64,000 nt of DNA, taken from Cyclobacteriaceae bacterium. GTDB lineage: Bacteria > Bacteroidota > Bacteroidia > Cytophagales > Cyclobacteriaceae. The DNA is taken from positions 35,048 to 99,047 of the forward strand of contig JAEUUE010000060.1 of assembly GCA_016787605.1 (NCBI GenBank), in the 5' to 3' direction. Below are positions 54,684-63,998 of this stretch, piece by piece. Positions within the stretch are counted from its first letter, which is position 1, and each line of letters begins with the position of its first letter. The notes beneath the pieces were generated by a model that saw only the letters and a list, made by a program, of their open reading frames with translations, searched no databases and had not been told where the DNA came from. The translations under genes and the position numbers were made by a program.

Positions 54684-56603
54684 TTACTGGGCGACACCTT
54701 TAAGGTACTTGTCCAGGAACTTCAATACTTCCTCGGAAGCCTTGATGTTGTTTTCCTTCTTCACGAACCCATGCCCCTCGTCAGGGAAAATGACATACTC
54801 CACAGGAACACCGTTCTTCTTCGCAGCGGCCACGATTTCATCCGACTCCACCTGGAGCACCCGGGGGTCATTACTGCCCTGGAGAACAATAAAGGGCTTG
54901 GTGATCTTCTCCGCATGAAACAACGGCGACTTGGCATAGAGGGCTACCGAATCGGCCGTGAAGGGATCACCCAACTCCGTATATAAGGCTTTGCGGTTGG
55001 ACTCCCACCAGGGCGGGATGCTTTTCAGCGTTCGAATCCAGTTGGTCACTCCAAACAGGTTCACGCCGACCTTGAATTCTTCCGGCGTAAAAGCAAGCGC
55101 CGCCATCACCATGTAGCCGCCGTAGCTACCCCCATAGATGCCAATCTTATCCCCATCAATATAAGGCTGCTGTGCCAGCCAATTCTTCGCCTCGACGCAG
55201 TCGCGGAGGTCTTCGTTGCCGTGCTTGCGGTCATCGGCGGCATAGAAAGTTTTTCCATAGCCTGAACTGCCCCGGTTGTTGACCGCCAGGACAGCATAAC
55301 CATGGTTGACCAGGTGCTGCAGCGCCGCAGAATAATTCAACCGGGTTTGCCCGCCGGGACCGCCATGAATCCACAGCAAGGCCGGTACTTTCTCCCCTTC
55401 GGCCAGACCTTTGGGCTTATACAGCAAACAGGGGATCTCCATTCCGTCAAATGACTTGAACCGGATGACCTCACCTGCCACCAGATCGTCAGGGTTGATC
55501 TCTTTGGTCATCGTGTTGGTCAACTGCTTGACGGCCCCGGTTTCAAAATTGTAGACGAACAGGTTGCTGGGCGACTTGGAGCTGCTCACGTAGAAGGACA
55601 TCATCTTTTCGCTGTCCGAAATGTTCACGCCGGTAATGTCTCCTTCGGGCAGCCCGGGAATGGACAACTGTTTTCCCCCGGCGGATTCGTCATAGATCCT
55701 GATCTCGGTTCGCGCATCATTATTGATGGCCACATACCGGTACTTTCCGTTCCTGGAGATATTGGCGAACATGATATCCCAATTGGCCTCCTCCACCTTC
55801 TTCTTCTCTCCGGTAGCGATGTCATAACTGGACAGGTAGGTAAACTCGCTTCCTTCGTTTGTCGTGTAGAACAGCTTCTTGCCATCCAGGCTGAAATACT
55901 GGGGGTTGTAGTTCACATCACCTTCATGCGGCGAAAGCAATTGGACCTTCCCGGTTTGAACATCAAGCAAGTACATGTTGGAATTATTGGTCGTAATTGA
56001 CTCGCTCAAGGCGATGTACCGGTCATCGTTGGAGATGGCCGAAGGGTTCAGGCCCTTTTCGTTCTTGTACAGCAAGGTGCTGGGGTAAATGTTCTTTTCC
56101 CCCGATTGAACCTGGACATTGTACAGATCGAAGTATCGCTTATCCCGGCTGTTTGAGACGTAGTACAACAGCTTCTTATCGTAGCTCCATCCGGCAAAAC
56201 TCGCCTTAGCCGTCGAATCCTTGATAAGGTCGGTCACAGACCCATCGAGGTCGCGGACGTACAAATGGTTGATTTCGTTACCTCCCTGATCACTCGTGTA
56301 TATGACGCGCTGATCGCCCGGAAAATAGGAGAGTCCAAATATGGCGTTATCGGTGGAAGCGGTCAGGGGTTTCTGTGTTCCACTTTCGATATCAATCTCC
56401 ACCGCGTTGAAAATCCCGGTGGACTTGCTGCTGATCATGATCTTCCGGTCATCCGGAGAAAAGGAGCCGCCGGTAATCTGGACGATGTCCATCAACTGGG
56501 CGATGGAATAGGCCGTGGGTTTCTTCGGTTTTTCCGGCCCACAGGCGAAAGGCACAACAAGCATGAGTATCGCAATCGTTGCGCGAAACAAGGAAGTTTT
56601 CAT
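54684..56603 (-). CDS. S9 family serine peptidase (prolyl oligopeptidase/acylaminoacyl peptidase-like), lipoprotein
   Basis: A 639-residue exported peptidase. The signal sequence ends in a lipobox-like V-P-F-A-C (Cys 21). Residues ~35-370 form a WD/PD40-type beta-propeller (repeats of S-x-D-x-x-R/K-I/L), and ~385-639 an alpha/beta-hydrolase domain. The triad is Ser493 (G-G-S-Y-G-G-Y), Asp579 (S-N-D-P-R-V) and His611 (D-E-G-H-G-F). Such enzymes trim short peptides; the propeller limits substrate size. It is probably tethered to a membrane facing the periplasm or surface. It is divergent from the MBL hydrolase gene. Confidence 0.92.
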   Translation of the reverse strand: MKTSLFRATIAILMLVVPFACGPEKPKKPTAYSIAQLMDIVQITGGSFSPDDRKIMISSKSTGIFNAVEIDIESGTQKPLTASTDNAIFGLSYFPGDQRVIYTSDQGGNEINHLYVRDLDGSVTDLIKDSTAKASFAGWSYDKKLLYYVSNSRDKRYFDLYNVQVQSGEKNIYPSTLLYKNEKGLNPSAISNDDRYIALSESITTNNSNMYLLDVQTGKVQLLSPHEGDVNYNPQYFSLDGKKLFYTTNEGSEFTYLSSYDIATGEKKKVEEANWDIMFANISRNGKYRYVAINNDARTEIRIYDESAGGKQLSIPGLPEGDITGVNISDSEKMMSFYVSSSKSPSNLFVYNFETGAVKQLTNTMTKEINPDDLVAGEVIRFKSFDGMEIPCLLYKPKGLAEGEKVPALLWIHGGPGGQTRLNYSAALQHLVNHGYAVLAVNNRGSSGYGKTFYAADDRKHGNEDLRDCVEAKNWLAQQPYIDGDKIGIYGGSYGGYMVMAALAFTPEEFKVGVNLFGVTNWIRTLKSIPPWWESNRKALYTELGDPFTADSVALYAKSPLFHAEKITKPFIVLQGSNDPRVLQVESDEIVAAAKKNGVPVEYVIFPDEGHGFVKKENNIKASEEVLKFLDKYLKGVAQ

Positions 56604-56683
56604 GGCTGATGGATTTGAATCTCGGAAGTTACAAAAAGGTTTCTATCCCCCGCTCCCTTCGCTTCCGGATGGCAAAATCCTCG

Positions 56684-56691
56684 TACCTTTG
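56684..56691 (+). promoter_or_regulatory. -7 box TACCTTTG for the MBL-pssA-porU-porV operon
   Basis: A perfect TAnnTTTG box five bases before the ATG at 56697, again placing transcription start at the start codon. No TTG is seen near -33. It would drive the whole five-gene run. Confidence 0.5.
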
Positions 56692-56696
56692 GCGCC

Positions 56697-57347
56697 ATGC
56701 TCCAGGTAAAAACGTTCACGTTCAATCCCTTCGAGGAAAATACGTACGTCGTCTACGATGAGACACGGGAAGCGGCGATTATTGATCCCGGCTGCTACGA
56801 GGCGGACGAGCAGGCTGCCTTGACTGACTTTATCTCACAGGAAGGACTGACGGTCAAGTGGCTGCTCAATACCCATGGACACATTGATCACGTGCTGGGC
56901 AATTACTTCGTCAAGAAACAGTACGGGGTCCCGCTGTGGATGCATCCCGTAGAAGAGCCTGTCCTGCGAGCCGTGAAAAGCTACGCCCCAAACTACGGAT
57001 TCAGCCGGTACCAGGAGTCCCTTCCCGACCGCTACCTGAAGGAAGGAGTCAACGTGGTCATCGGTAAGACATCACTGGAAGTTCTCTTTCTTCCCGGTCA
57101 CTCCCCCGGGCACGTGGGTTTCTATTCTCCTGATCATAAGTTGCTGATTGCCGGGGACGTCCTCTTCTATCGATCCGTGGGCCGCACCGATTTGCCAGGC
57201 GGGAACATGGAAACCCTGCTGTCGAGCATTCATTACAAACTCTTTACTTTGCCCGACGACGTAGTGGTCTATCCGGGACATGGACCTACGACTACGTTAG
57301 GAGAGGAAAAAGTGGCCAACCCCTTCTGTGCACTCCCTGTCGGATGA
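56697..57347 (+). CDS. MBL-fold metallo-hydrolase, glyoxalase II-like
   Basis: A 216-residue cytoplasmic hydrolase. The di-metal site is complete: T-H-G-H-I-D-H (His60, His62, Asp64, His65), P-G-H-S-P-G-H (His135), A-G-D (Asp154) and the C-terminal Y-P-G-H-G-P. Size and motifs match the short GloB-like thioesterases. The C-terminal glutathione-binding domain of true glyoxalase II is absent, so the thioester substrate is unknown. Its stop overlaps the pssA ATG by four bases. It heads the operon that contains the T9SS genes porU and porV. Confidence 0.9.
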   Translation: MLQVKTFTFNPFEENTYVVYDETREAAIIDPGCYEADEQAALTDFISQEGLTVKWLLNTHGHIDHVLGNYFVKKQYGVPLWMHPVEEPVLRAVKSYAPNYGFSRYQESLPDRYLKEGVNVVIGKTSLEVLFLPGHSPGHVGFYSPDHKLLIAGDVLFYRSVGRTDLPGGNMETLLSSIHYKLFTLPDDVVVYPGHGPTTTLGEEKVANPFCALPVG

Positions 57348-58024
57348 ACCCGCTTCGACACCTTCCTAACGCACTCACCAGCCTCAACCTGCTCTCCGGC
57401 TGCCTGGGGATTGTCAGCGTACTTCATGGGCCAGCCCATCATGCCATCTGGTACGTCATTGTCGCCTGTGTTTTTGATTTCTTCGACGGCTTCACGGCAC
57501 GCGCTCTTAACGTCTCCTCACCGATCGGAAAGGAATTGGATTCCCTGGCCGACATGGTCAGTTTTGGTGTCCTTCCATCCCTGGTGATGTATCGCATGCT
57601 GGATACACAATCATCCCATGAGTTCATTCCTTATGGGGCTTTCAGCCTGGCGGTCTTTTCCGCGCTTCGCCTCGCCAAATTCAACATCGATGAAACGCAA
57701 CGGGAACACTTTGTAGGATTACCCACGCCGGCCAATGCGTTGTTCATCACCTCGTTGGTCTACCTGGCTTCGCCGTTCGACGTGGTGATCTCGCAGGACT
57801 TCTCCCTGCTGATGATCACGGCCATCTTCTCCTTTCTGCTGGTAGCCCCCGTCGAACTGTTTGCCCTCAAGTTCAAGACCTATTCCTGGGGCGGAAATGA
57901 GCTTAAATTTACCTTTGTCGCCTTTTCCGTATTCTTATTGGCCCTGTGGCAACTGGCCGCCATGCCGTTTGTCATACTAACATATGTGGCCGTTTCGTTA
58001 TTAAAATCCTGGATCAGATTCTGA
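57344..58024 (+). CDS. pssA: CDP-diacylglycerol-serine O-phosphatidyltransferase
   Basis: A 226-residue membrane enzyme with about six to eight helices. The CDP-alcohol phosphotransferase signature D-G-x2-A-R-x8-G-x3-D-x3-D is exact: Asp48, Gly49, Ala52, Arg53, Gly62, Asp66, Asp70. It makes phosphatidylserine, the precursor of phosphatidylethanolamine, in the inner membrane. Identity as the serine enzyme rests on overall similarity to the bacterial pssA type and on the pssA-porU neighbourhood I recall in Cytophagia. It overlaps the MBL gene and ends five bases before porU. Confidence 0.9.
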   Translation: MNPLRHLPNALTSLNLLSGCLGIVSVLHGPAHHAIWYVIVACVFDFFDGFTARALNVSSPIGKELDSLADMVSFGVLPSLVMYRMLDTQSSHEFIPYGAFSLAVFSALRLAKFNIDETQREHFVGLPTPANALFITSLVYLASPFDVVISQDFSLLMITAIFSFLLVAPVELFALKFKTYSWGGNELKFTFVAFSVFLLALWQLAAMPFVILTYVAVSLLKSWIRF

Positions 58025-58028
58025 TTAC

Positions 58029-61000
58029 GTGCGGACATTCCTGACGCTGATGCTGGCCTTCCTGACGGGGACCCTTTGGTGCCAGCCGTCCGTTCTTTCA
58101 CTGCCGGGCCGATCCTGGCACAAGTTCAGCGTTTCCAGTGACGGCGTTTACCGGATCGACTACGCTACCCTCCAGGGGATTGGGTTCAACCCGTCCAGCC
58201 AGAACCCGGCCAAGATCCAGCTCTTCGGCAGCCATCTCGAGGGCATGCTGCCTCAACCCAATACGCCGCGCAACGGTGATCTCCAGGAGCTTCCCATCCT
58301 GGTGGTGGATGGAAACGATGGCAAGCTCGACCCCGGAGATTATATCCTTTTCTTTGGCCGTGGGCCGGACCGTTATGGAATCTACCCGGCTAGCGGAAAG
58401 GCGTTCTATGAGAATCATCTGTATGACGACAAGAATTACTATTTCCTTACCGGGGGCGCTGCCAACGGATGGCGACTGAGTGTAATCCCGGACCAAGGCG
58501 GAACCCATCCCAGCGTCAGTGAGTTTGACGACATCGGATATTATGAAAGCGAATTGACGAACGTTCTTCATTCCGGCAGGAAGTGGTATGGCGAACGATT
58601 CAGCACGACTCCGGAATACACCGTGAGATTTGACCAGGGAAATGTCGTCGATGGCTCAACGGTTGAGTTGCTCACCGGCATGATGGGGCAATCCTACGAC
58701 CCATCTTCCTTTCAGATCTTCATCAACAATAACCAGGTGGCTAACCAGAATGTGCCCGTCATCCCCAACATCAGTTACGGAATCCTAGGGGTCGAAGTGC
58801 AGGGGGACATTGAGGTTAACGCCAATGCCGTGGGCGCCGTCGGCCGAGCCAACCAGGATATCAAAGTCCGCTTCACCAAGGGTACTTCCACCCTTTCCAC
58901 AGGGTACCTTGATTACCTGATCCTTCACACCAAACGCTCCCTTGGCCTAAGTGGTGACCAAACCATTTTTCGGTCGATGAAAAGCCTGGAACAACCGGTC
59001 ACCCGGTACGCCATAACCAATGCCACACCCGAGGTGACGGTTTGGGACGTTACCCAGTACGCCCAATCGGTTATCTATGCCTGCACTACCGTTTCCGGGG
59101 TTGCCCGCTTTACCGCTCCTTCTACCGAGCTTCGGACCTATGTCGCAGTGTCTAACCGATCTTTTCCGGCACCCTCCTATGAAGGACCGGTTGCTTCGCA
59201 AAACCTGAGGGGAACGGGGGCCACACAATTACTGGTTATCACGGCCCCTGAATTTCTGTCGGAAGCCGAGCGGTTTGCCGCACACCGGCGGTCACACAGC
59301 GGACTCCAGGTAACCGTCGCCACCACGTTACAGGTTTACCATGAATTCTCCGGTGGAAAACAGGACGTTACTGCCATACGCGACTTCGTCAAGCACCTTT
59401 ACGACAATGGAACCGGGCTTGAAAATGTGCTCCTCTTCGGCCGGGGTTCGTATGACTACAAGAACCAGCTTTCGTTCAACAAGAACTTCGTGCCCATTTA
59501 CCAATCACGAAACTCCCTTGACCCGCTGAAAACCTATGCCTCTGACGACTACTTTGGTTTCCTGGAAGATACGGAGGGAAACTGGGGAGAGGACCCCGTG
59601 GAACAGCATACCATGGAAATCGGAGTGGGCCGTATTCCTGTGAAGAAACTGGAAGAGGCCGCCTATTGGGTGAATAAGGTTATTGCTTACGAAGAGAATA
59701 ACCTGGGCTCCTGGCGCAAGCGGATACTCTTCACCGCCGATGACGGGGACTTTAATCTTCACCAAAGCCAGGCCGAGCAGCTGGCCACGCAGCTGGACAC
59801 CCTTCATCCGGAGATTGACATCGCCAAGGTCTACCTGGATGCGTTTGTACAGACCAACACCTCCAGCGGACCCTACTCCGTTCAGGCACGTAACGCACTT
59901 ACGCAAGCGATCAACGAAGGTGTTGGAATCATCAACTTTACCGGGCACGGCAGTGAACTTCAATGGATGCAGGAGCGAATGGTGGACCAGGTTTCATTCG
60001 ATGAGTGGAAGCCGGGGAAACGCTACCCATTCCTCGTGACGGCTACGTGCGAGTTCGGAAGAAATGACGATCCCGGCCTTATTTCGTCCGCTGAACTGGG
60101 ATTGTTCCGAAATAATTCGGGAATGATCGGGCTGGTTACCACCTCGCGACCCGTTTACTCGAGCACCAACTTCACATTGAACAACGCCTTTTATCAAAGC
60201 CTCTTCACCCGGAAGAATGGCCGCCTGCAAAATTGGGGTGCTGTATTCCGTCTCACCAAGAACAACAGCATGAGCGGAGTGGGCAATCGCAATTTTATCC
60301 TGTTGGGCGATCCTTCCATGATGCCACCCATCGGTTCCGGGGAGATCGTCTTCGATGAAGTGACGAATCTTACCTCCGGGTCAGATACCCTGAAAGCACT
60401 GAGTACGGTCCGCGTAAGGGGAACGGTGCTCAAGGAGGGTGCCATTGACTCCCAGTTCAGTGGCAAGGCGATCCTGGCCTTGTTCGACAAGCCGAATCAA
60501 TACTCCACGCTGGGCGATGAGAATCCAGCATTCCACTACAAACTGAATGACAATGCGCTGTTTCGTGGCCAGGCGACAGTCCAGTCCGGACAATTCGAGG
60601 CCGTCTTTATCCTGCCTTCCGGAATGGATCCCCTCGTAGGAAAGGGATCGCTCAATGCCTATGCCTACGGTCGTACTACCGGGGAAGAGGCCTTGGGAGG
60701 CAAAAGGAATATCAAGGTCGGTGATACGGAGCCAGACTCCGGTCATGAGAACGCCGGTCCGGACATCGAACTCTACATGGGTGATACTACTTTTGTAAGC
60801 GGGGGATTAACCGGGACCAGCAGCCGGATCGTAGCCCTGCTCTCAGATGAAAGCGGAATCGATATTTCCAGCTTCGATCCGCAAAACGACATCATCGCTA
60901 TCCTGGATGACACCCTTACCCTTCGACTGAACGCTTATTACACCGCCGATACCGATACGTACGAGCGAGGCAGGGTGGATTATCCGATCGAGCACCTGAA

Positions 61001-61406
61001 ACCCGGGACTCACACCTTGACGCTCCGAGCCACTGATATTTACGGTAACACGTCAACGGCTTCCGTCAACTTTGTTGTCTCCGACGCTTCCGGAATCCTG
61101 ATTGAGCAATGGCTGAATTATCCCAACCCGTTCTCCTCATCCACCACTTTTCATTTTAAGCACAACCGACCGGGAGAAGATCTTGAGGCGATGGTAACCG
61201 TTTTTGACCGTATGGGGAAGGTGGTGATGACCAACACTTACCTTATCGGGGGAAGCACGTATCAAGTGGACTTGCCGCCCTGGGATGGGACCACGCCGGA
61301 CGGCAACAAATTAGCCGGGGGGCTATACCTGATGAAGCTCACGGTACGTTCTCTCCTGGATGGGACGAAAAACGAACGAATAGCAAAGGTTATTTTGGTC
61401 AATTGA
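58029..61406 (+). CDS. porU: Type IX secretion sortase PorU (gingipain-like C25 family)
   Basis: An 1125-residue exported protein. The signal peptide ends near residue 19. A long beta-rich N-terminal part follows, then a C25 cysteine-peptidase domain (~400-770) with catalytic His640 (F-T-G-H-G-S) and Cys674 (T-A-T-C-E-F). The end has Ig-like domains and a C-terminal T9SS-type domain (Y-P-N-P-F-S-S to K-V-I-L-V-N). PorU removes the C-terminal signal from cargo and attaches it to a lipid anchor at the outer membrane, together with PorV. The start codon is GTG (58029). It is followed by porV after 26 bases. Confidence 0.95.
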   Translation: MRTFLTLMLAFLTGTLWCQPSVLSLPGRSWHKFSVSSDGVYRIDYATLQGIGFNPSSQNPAKIQLFGSHLEGMLPQPNTPRNGDLQELPILVVDGNDGKLDPGDYILFFGRGPDRYGIYPASGKAFYENHLYDDKNYYFLTGGAANGWRLSVIPDQGGTHPSVSEFDDIGYYESELTNVLHSGRKWYGERFSTTPEYTVRFDQGNVVDGSTVELLTGMMGQSYDPSSFQIFINNNQVANQNVPVIPNISYGILGVEVQGDIEVNANAVGAVGRANQDIKVRFTKGTSTLSTGYLDYLILHTKRSLGLSGDQTIFRSMKSLEQPVTRYAITNATPEVTVWDVTQYAQSVIYACTTVSGVARFTAPSTELRTYVAVSNRSFPAPSYEGPVASQNLRGTGATQLLVITAPEFLSEAERFAAHRRSHSGLQVTVATTLQVYHEFSGGKQDVTAIRDFVKHLYDNGTGLENVLLFGRGSYDYKNQLSFNKNFVPIYQSRNSLDPLKTYASDDYFGFLEDTEGNWGEDPVEQHTMEIGVGRIPVKKLEEAAYWVNKVIAYEENNLGSWRKRILFTADDGDFNLHQSQAEQLATQLDTLHPEIDIAKVYLDAFVQTNTSSGPYSVQARNALTQAINEGVGIINFTGHGSELQWMQERMVDQVSFDEWKPGKRYPFLVTATCEFGRNDDPGLISSAELGLFRNNSGMIGLVTTSRPVYSSTNFTLNNAFYQSLFTRKNGRLQNWGAVFRLTKNNSMSGVGNRNFILLGDPSMMPPIGSGEIVFDEVTNLTSGSDTLKALSTVRVRGTVLKEGAIDSQFSGKAILALFDKPNQYSTLGDENPAFHYKLNDNALFRGQATVQSGQFEAVFILPSGMDPLVGKGSLNAYAYGRTTGEEALGGKRNIKVGDTEPDSGHENAGPDIELYMGDTTFVSGGLTGTSSRIVALLSDESGIDISSFDPQNDIIAILDDTLTLRLNAYYTADTDTYERGRVDYPIEHLKPGTHTLTLRATDIYGNTSTASVNFVVSDASGILIEQWLNYPNPFSSSTTFHFKHNRPGEDLEAMVTVFDRMGKVVMTNTYLIGGSTYQVDLPPWDGTTPDGNKLAGGLYLMKLTVRSLLDGTKNERIAKVILVN

Positions 61407-61432
61407 TTATCTTTAGCCCTTAGAAGTTGATT

Positions 61433-62593
61433 ATGAACAAGTTAGCGTTGGCTTTACTAGCTGTTCTTCACCTCGGTGTCGTGCAGGCCCAGACCGTCGG
61501 GTCGGGGTCATCACTCCTGGGGCAGGATAGCACAAACCGCGTGATTACCACGGCCGTCCCGTTCCTGGGAATCACCCCTGACGCCCGCGCCGCAGCACTG
61601 GGAGATGCCGGTGTGGCCAGCAGTCCTGATGCCAATTCAGCCTACTGGAATTCTGCCAAACTGGTATTCATCGATAAAGATTATGGAGTATCTGCCTCAT
61701 ATACCCCATGGCTCGGAAAGATCATCAATGACATGTACATCTTTTACCTGAGTGGGTTTTACCGAATTGACCGCAGGCAGGTGGTAGCCATGTCCATGAA
61801 GTATTTTGACTTGGGCGAAGTGCAGTTTAACCAGGGGCCCGATCCCGCCGATTTGTTGGGCCGATACAATCCCCGGGAGTTTGCTTTTGATGTAACGTAT
61901 TCCCGTTTGCTCACCGAACACATCAGCATCGGGGGCGCCTTGCGCTACATCCACTCCAACCTCACCGGCTATCTGTCAACCAACGCCTTTGACGCCAGCC
62001 CCGGTAATTCCGTGGCCGTTGACATGGGTTTTTATTACACCAAACCTTATACCTGGAAAAATTCCAGTCTTTCCCTCGGCGCCACCATTACCAACCTGGG
62101 CGGTAAGATCTCCTATTCCGATCAGAACAACGCTGATTTTCTACCCACCAACCTTCGCATCGGGGGGGCCTACAAATTGGAGGTGGGACCCTTGAATACG
62201 TTTACCTTTCTTCTTGACTTCAATAAGTTGATGGTACCTTCCGTGAAAGAAACGCCCCCGCCCTCGATGTTGTCGGGCGTCTTCGGATCATTCTCCGATG
62301 CACCTGGCGGATTCAGCGAGGAAATGCGGGAGATCACCACCTCCCTTGGCGTGGAGTACTGGTACAACGATACCTTCTCCGGGCGCCTGGGTTACTTCTA
62401 TGAGGCAAAGGATAAGGGCGATCGCAAATACCTCACGTTTGGCGTGGGGGCGCGGGTTGAAAAATTCGGACTCGACATTGCCTATCTCGTGCCGACCAAT
62501 AAGCGCGAAAACGCCCTGGCTGAAACCTTGCGGTTTACGGCCTACATGACGTTTATGAAGAAAGTCAAGGAGGAGGCGCCTACCGATCAATGA
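61433..62593 (+). CDS. porV: Type IX secretion outer-membrane protein PorV (LptO)
   Basis: A 386-residue beta-barrel protein with a signal peptide ending near residue 20 (V-Q-A-Q). The PorV hallmark I-T-P-D-A-R-A-A-A-L-G-D-A-G-V-A and N-S-A-Y-W-N-S-A-K-L appear right after a short linker. A FadL-like 14-strand barrel of repeated strands follows. PorV carries cargo from the SprA/Sov channel to PorU. I use the ATG at 61433 rather than the TTG at 61427. Its stop overlaps the start of the M16 homologue by four bases. Confidence 0.95.
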   Translation: MNKLALALLAVLHLGVVQAQTVGSGSSLLGQDSTNRVITTAVPFLGITPDARAAALGDAGVASSPDANSAYWNSAKLVFIDKDYGVSASYTPWLGKIINDMYIFYLSGFYRIDRRQVVAMSMKYFDLGEVQFNQGPDPADLLGRYNPREFAFDVTYSRLLTEHISIGGALRYIHSNLTGYLSTNAFDASPGNSVAVDMGFYYTKPYTWKNSSLSLGATITNLGGKISYSDQNNADFLPTNLRIGGAYKLEVGPLNTFTFLLDFNKLMVPSVKETPPPSMLSGVFGSFSDAPGGFSEEMREITTSLGVEYWYNDTFSGRLGYFYEAKDKGDRKYLTFGVGARVEKFGLDIAYLVPTNKRENALAETLRFTAYMTFMKKVKEEAPTDQ

Positions 62594-63849
62594 TCCTTGA
62601 CCGAACGCAGGCGCCGCCCTTTTCTCTATCCACTGATTATTCGCTAATACAGCCGGAGATTTTTCACTTTCCGGGCGGCCAGCCCCTTTTTGTCTTCCGG
62701 GGACTGCAGCAAGAAGTGGTCAAGCTTGACCTGGTATTCAAGGCCGGGAAATGGTATGAGCCTTCCAGCGGCGTAAGTCACTTTACCGCGCATTTGCTGA
62801 GAAAAGGTACCCTGTCCAGGACCTCTTATGAATTGGCTGAAGCCCTTGAGAGACTGGGTGCCCACCTTGAGGTAATGGCAGGATTTGACACTGTCACCCT
62901 GTCCCTGTATGTACTCCGCAAGAATCTTTTTCAGTCAGCAGAACTTCTCCTGGACATGATCCGGGAACCCTCGTTTCCCGAAGAGGAGCTGCGCCAGGAA
63001 AAGGAATTGTTCGTGCAGAATTTGCGGGTCAACAATGAGAAAACCAGCTTCCTGGCTTCCCGGGAGATTCGCAAGGCCCTCTTTGGACCGAAGCATCCTT
63101 ACGGAAATTCGACGGAAGAGCAGGATGCCCAATTCATAACTTCCGCACAACTGCGCGCCTTCTTCCACGCTCACGTTCAGCTTCACGCGGCGTACCTGAT
63201 AGGGCCTCTTGCCAGCCAGGAACTTGATCACCTGCTGACCCTTTTTGCGCTCCCCGGTGAGCAACCTCCCCTCGTCGAGTCTCCTCCAATCACCCTTGGG
63301 CAATCCCGTTCGTTGACCAAACCGGGAAGCGTACAGGCCTCTATAAGACTGGGTAAGCTTTGTGCCCGGAAGGAAGATTCAGCCACTTACTACGATGCGG
63401 TGATGGTCAATCATATCCTGGGGGGCTTCTTCGGTTCGCGATTGATGAAGAATATCCGGGAAGAAAAAGGGCTTACGTACGGCATCTACTCCGCCATGCA
63501 GCACTTCCAGCAGGCCAGCTACTGGGTGATCAGCGCCGAGGTCAACCAGCAAAACACCGATCGGGCAATTGAAGAAATCCGGAAGGAGATCGCCAAACTC
63601 CAGGAAGAACCCGTTTCTGAAAATGAGTTAGCGGTGGCCCGCAATTACTTCATCGGGAGTTGGCAATCCGACAACGCGACATTGTTTGCCGTGGCGGAAA
63701 GGATCCGGGGCATTCACGAGTTCAGGCTTCCCGGCGACTATTACCAACGCATGTTCCATCATTTGATGCGCATGACGCCAAAGGAGGTTCAGGCCGCCGC
63801 CCTGGAACACTTCCGATTGGATGAACTGCTGGAGATTCGGGTGGGCTAG
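62590..63849 (+). CDS. M16 peptidase homologue with altered zinc motif
   Basis: A 419-residue protein with the two-domain M16B fold (~20-225 and ~235-415). The zinc motif of active M16 enzymes is H-x-x-E-H; here residues 64-68 read H-F-T-A-H, so the catalytic Glu is Ala67. The C-terminal half keeps the R/Y-type region (R-E-E-K-G-L-T-Y-G-I-Y-S) that holds substrate. The protein therefore looks like a non-catalytic partner, as in two-subunit M16 pairs, but no active partner is adjacent. It has no signal peptide and is translationally coupled to porV, which suggests a link with T9SS or outer-membrane quality control. Confidence 0.85.
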   Translation: MILDRTQAPPFSLSTDYSLIQPEIFHFPGGQPLFVFRGLQQEVVKLDLVFKAGKWYEPSSGVSHFTAHLLRKGTLSRTSYELAEALERLGAHLEVMAGFDTVTLSLYVLRKNLFQSAELLLDMIREPSFPEEELRQEKELFVQNLRVNNEKTSFLASREIRKALFGPKHPYGNSTEEQDAQFITSAQLRAFFHAHVQLHAAYLIGPLASQELDHLLTLFALPGEQPPLVESPPITLGQSRSLTKPGSVQASIRLGKLCARKEDSATYYDAVMVNHILGGFFGSRLMKNIREEKGLTYGIYSAMQHFQQASYWVISAEVNQQNTDRAIEEIRKEIAKLQEEPVSENELAVARNYFIGSWQSDNATLFAVAERIRGIHEFRLPGDYYQRMFHHLMRMTPKEVQAAALEHFRLDELLEIRVG

Positions 63850-63855
63850 TAGGGT

Positions 63856-63911
63856 CCATAGTCGATGGTCAATAGTCCATGGTCCATAGCCTACGGCTAT
63901 AAACTATCGTA
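63856..63911 (+). repeat. Heptanucleotide array, CCATAGT / CCATGGT type
   Basis: Six clear seven-base units in register (CCATAGT, CGATGGT, CAATAGT, CCATGGT, CCATAGC, CTACGGC), then two decayed ones. It follows the M16 homologue stop by six bases. Confidence 0.65.
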
Positions 63912-63963
63912 CCAGGACCCCCCGCACCTTTGTGGCTGTAATTAGCTCATGGATAGCGCGGAG

Positions 63964-63998
63964 AAAATGTAAAATGCAGAATAGCCAATTTAAAATGT
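63964..63998 (+). repeat. Heptanucleotide array, AAAATGT type, at window end
   Basis: Five seven-base units (AAAATGT, AAAATGC, AGAATAG, CCAATTT, AAAATGT) run into the window edge. Same period as the arrays at 25.2-25.6 kb but a different unit. Confidence 0.55.
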
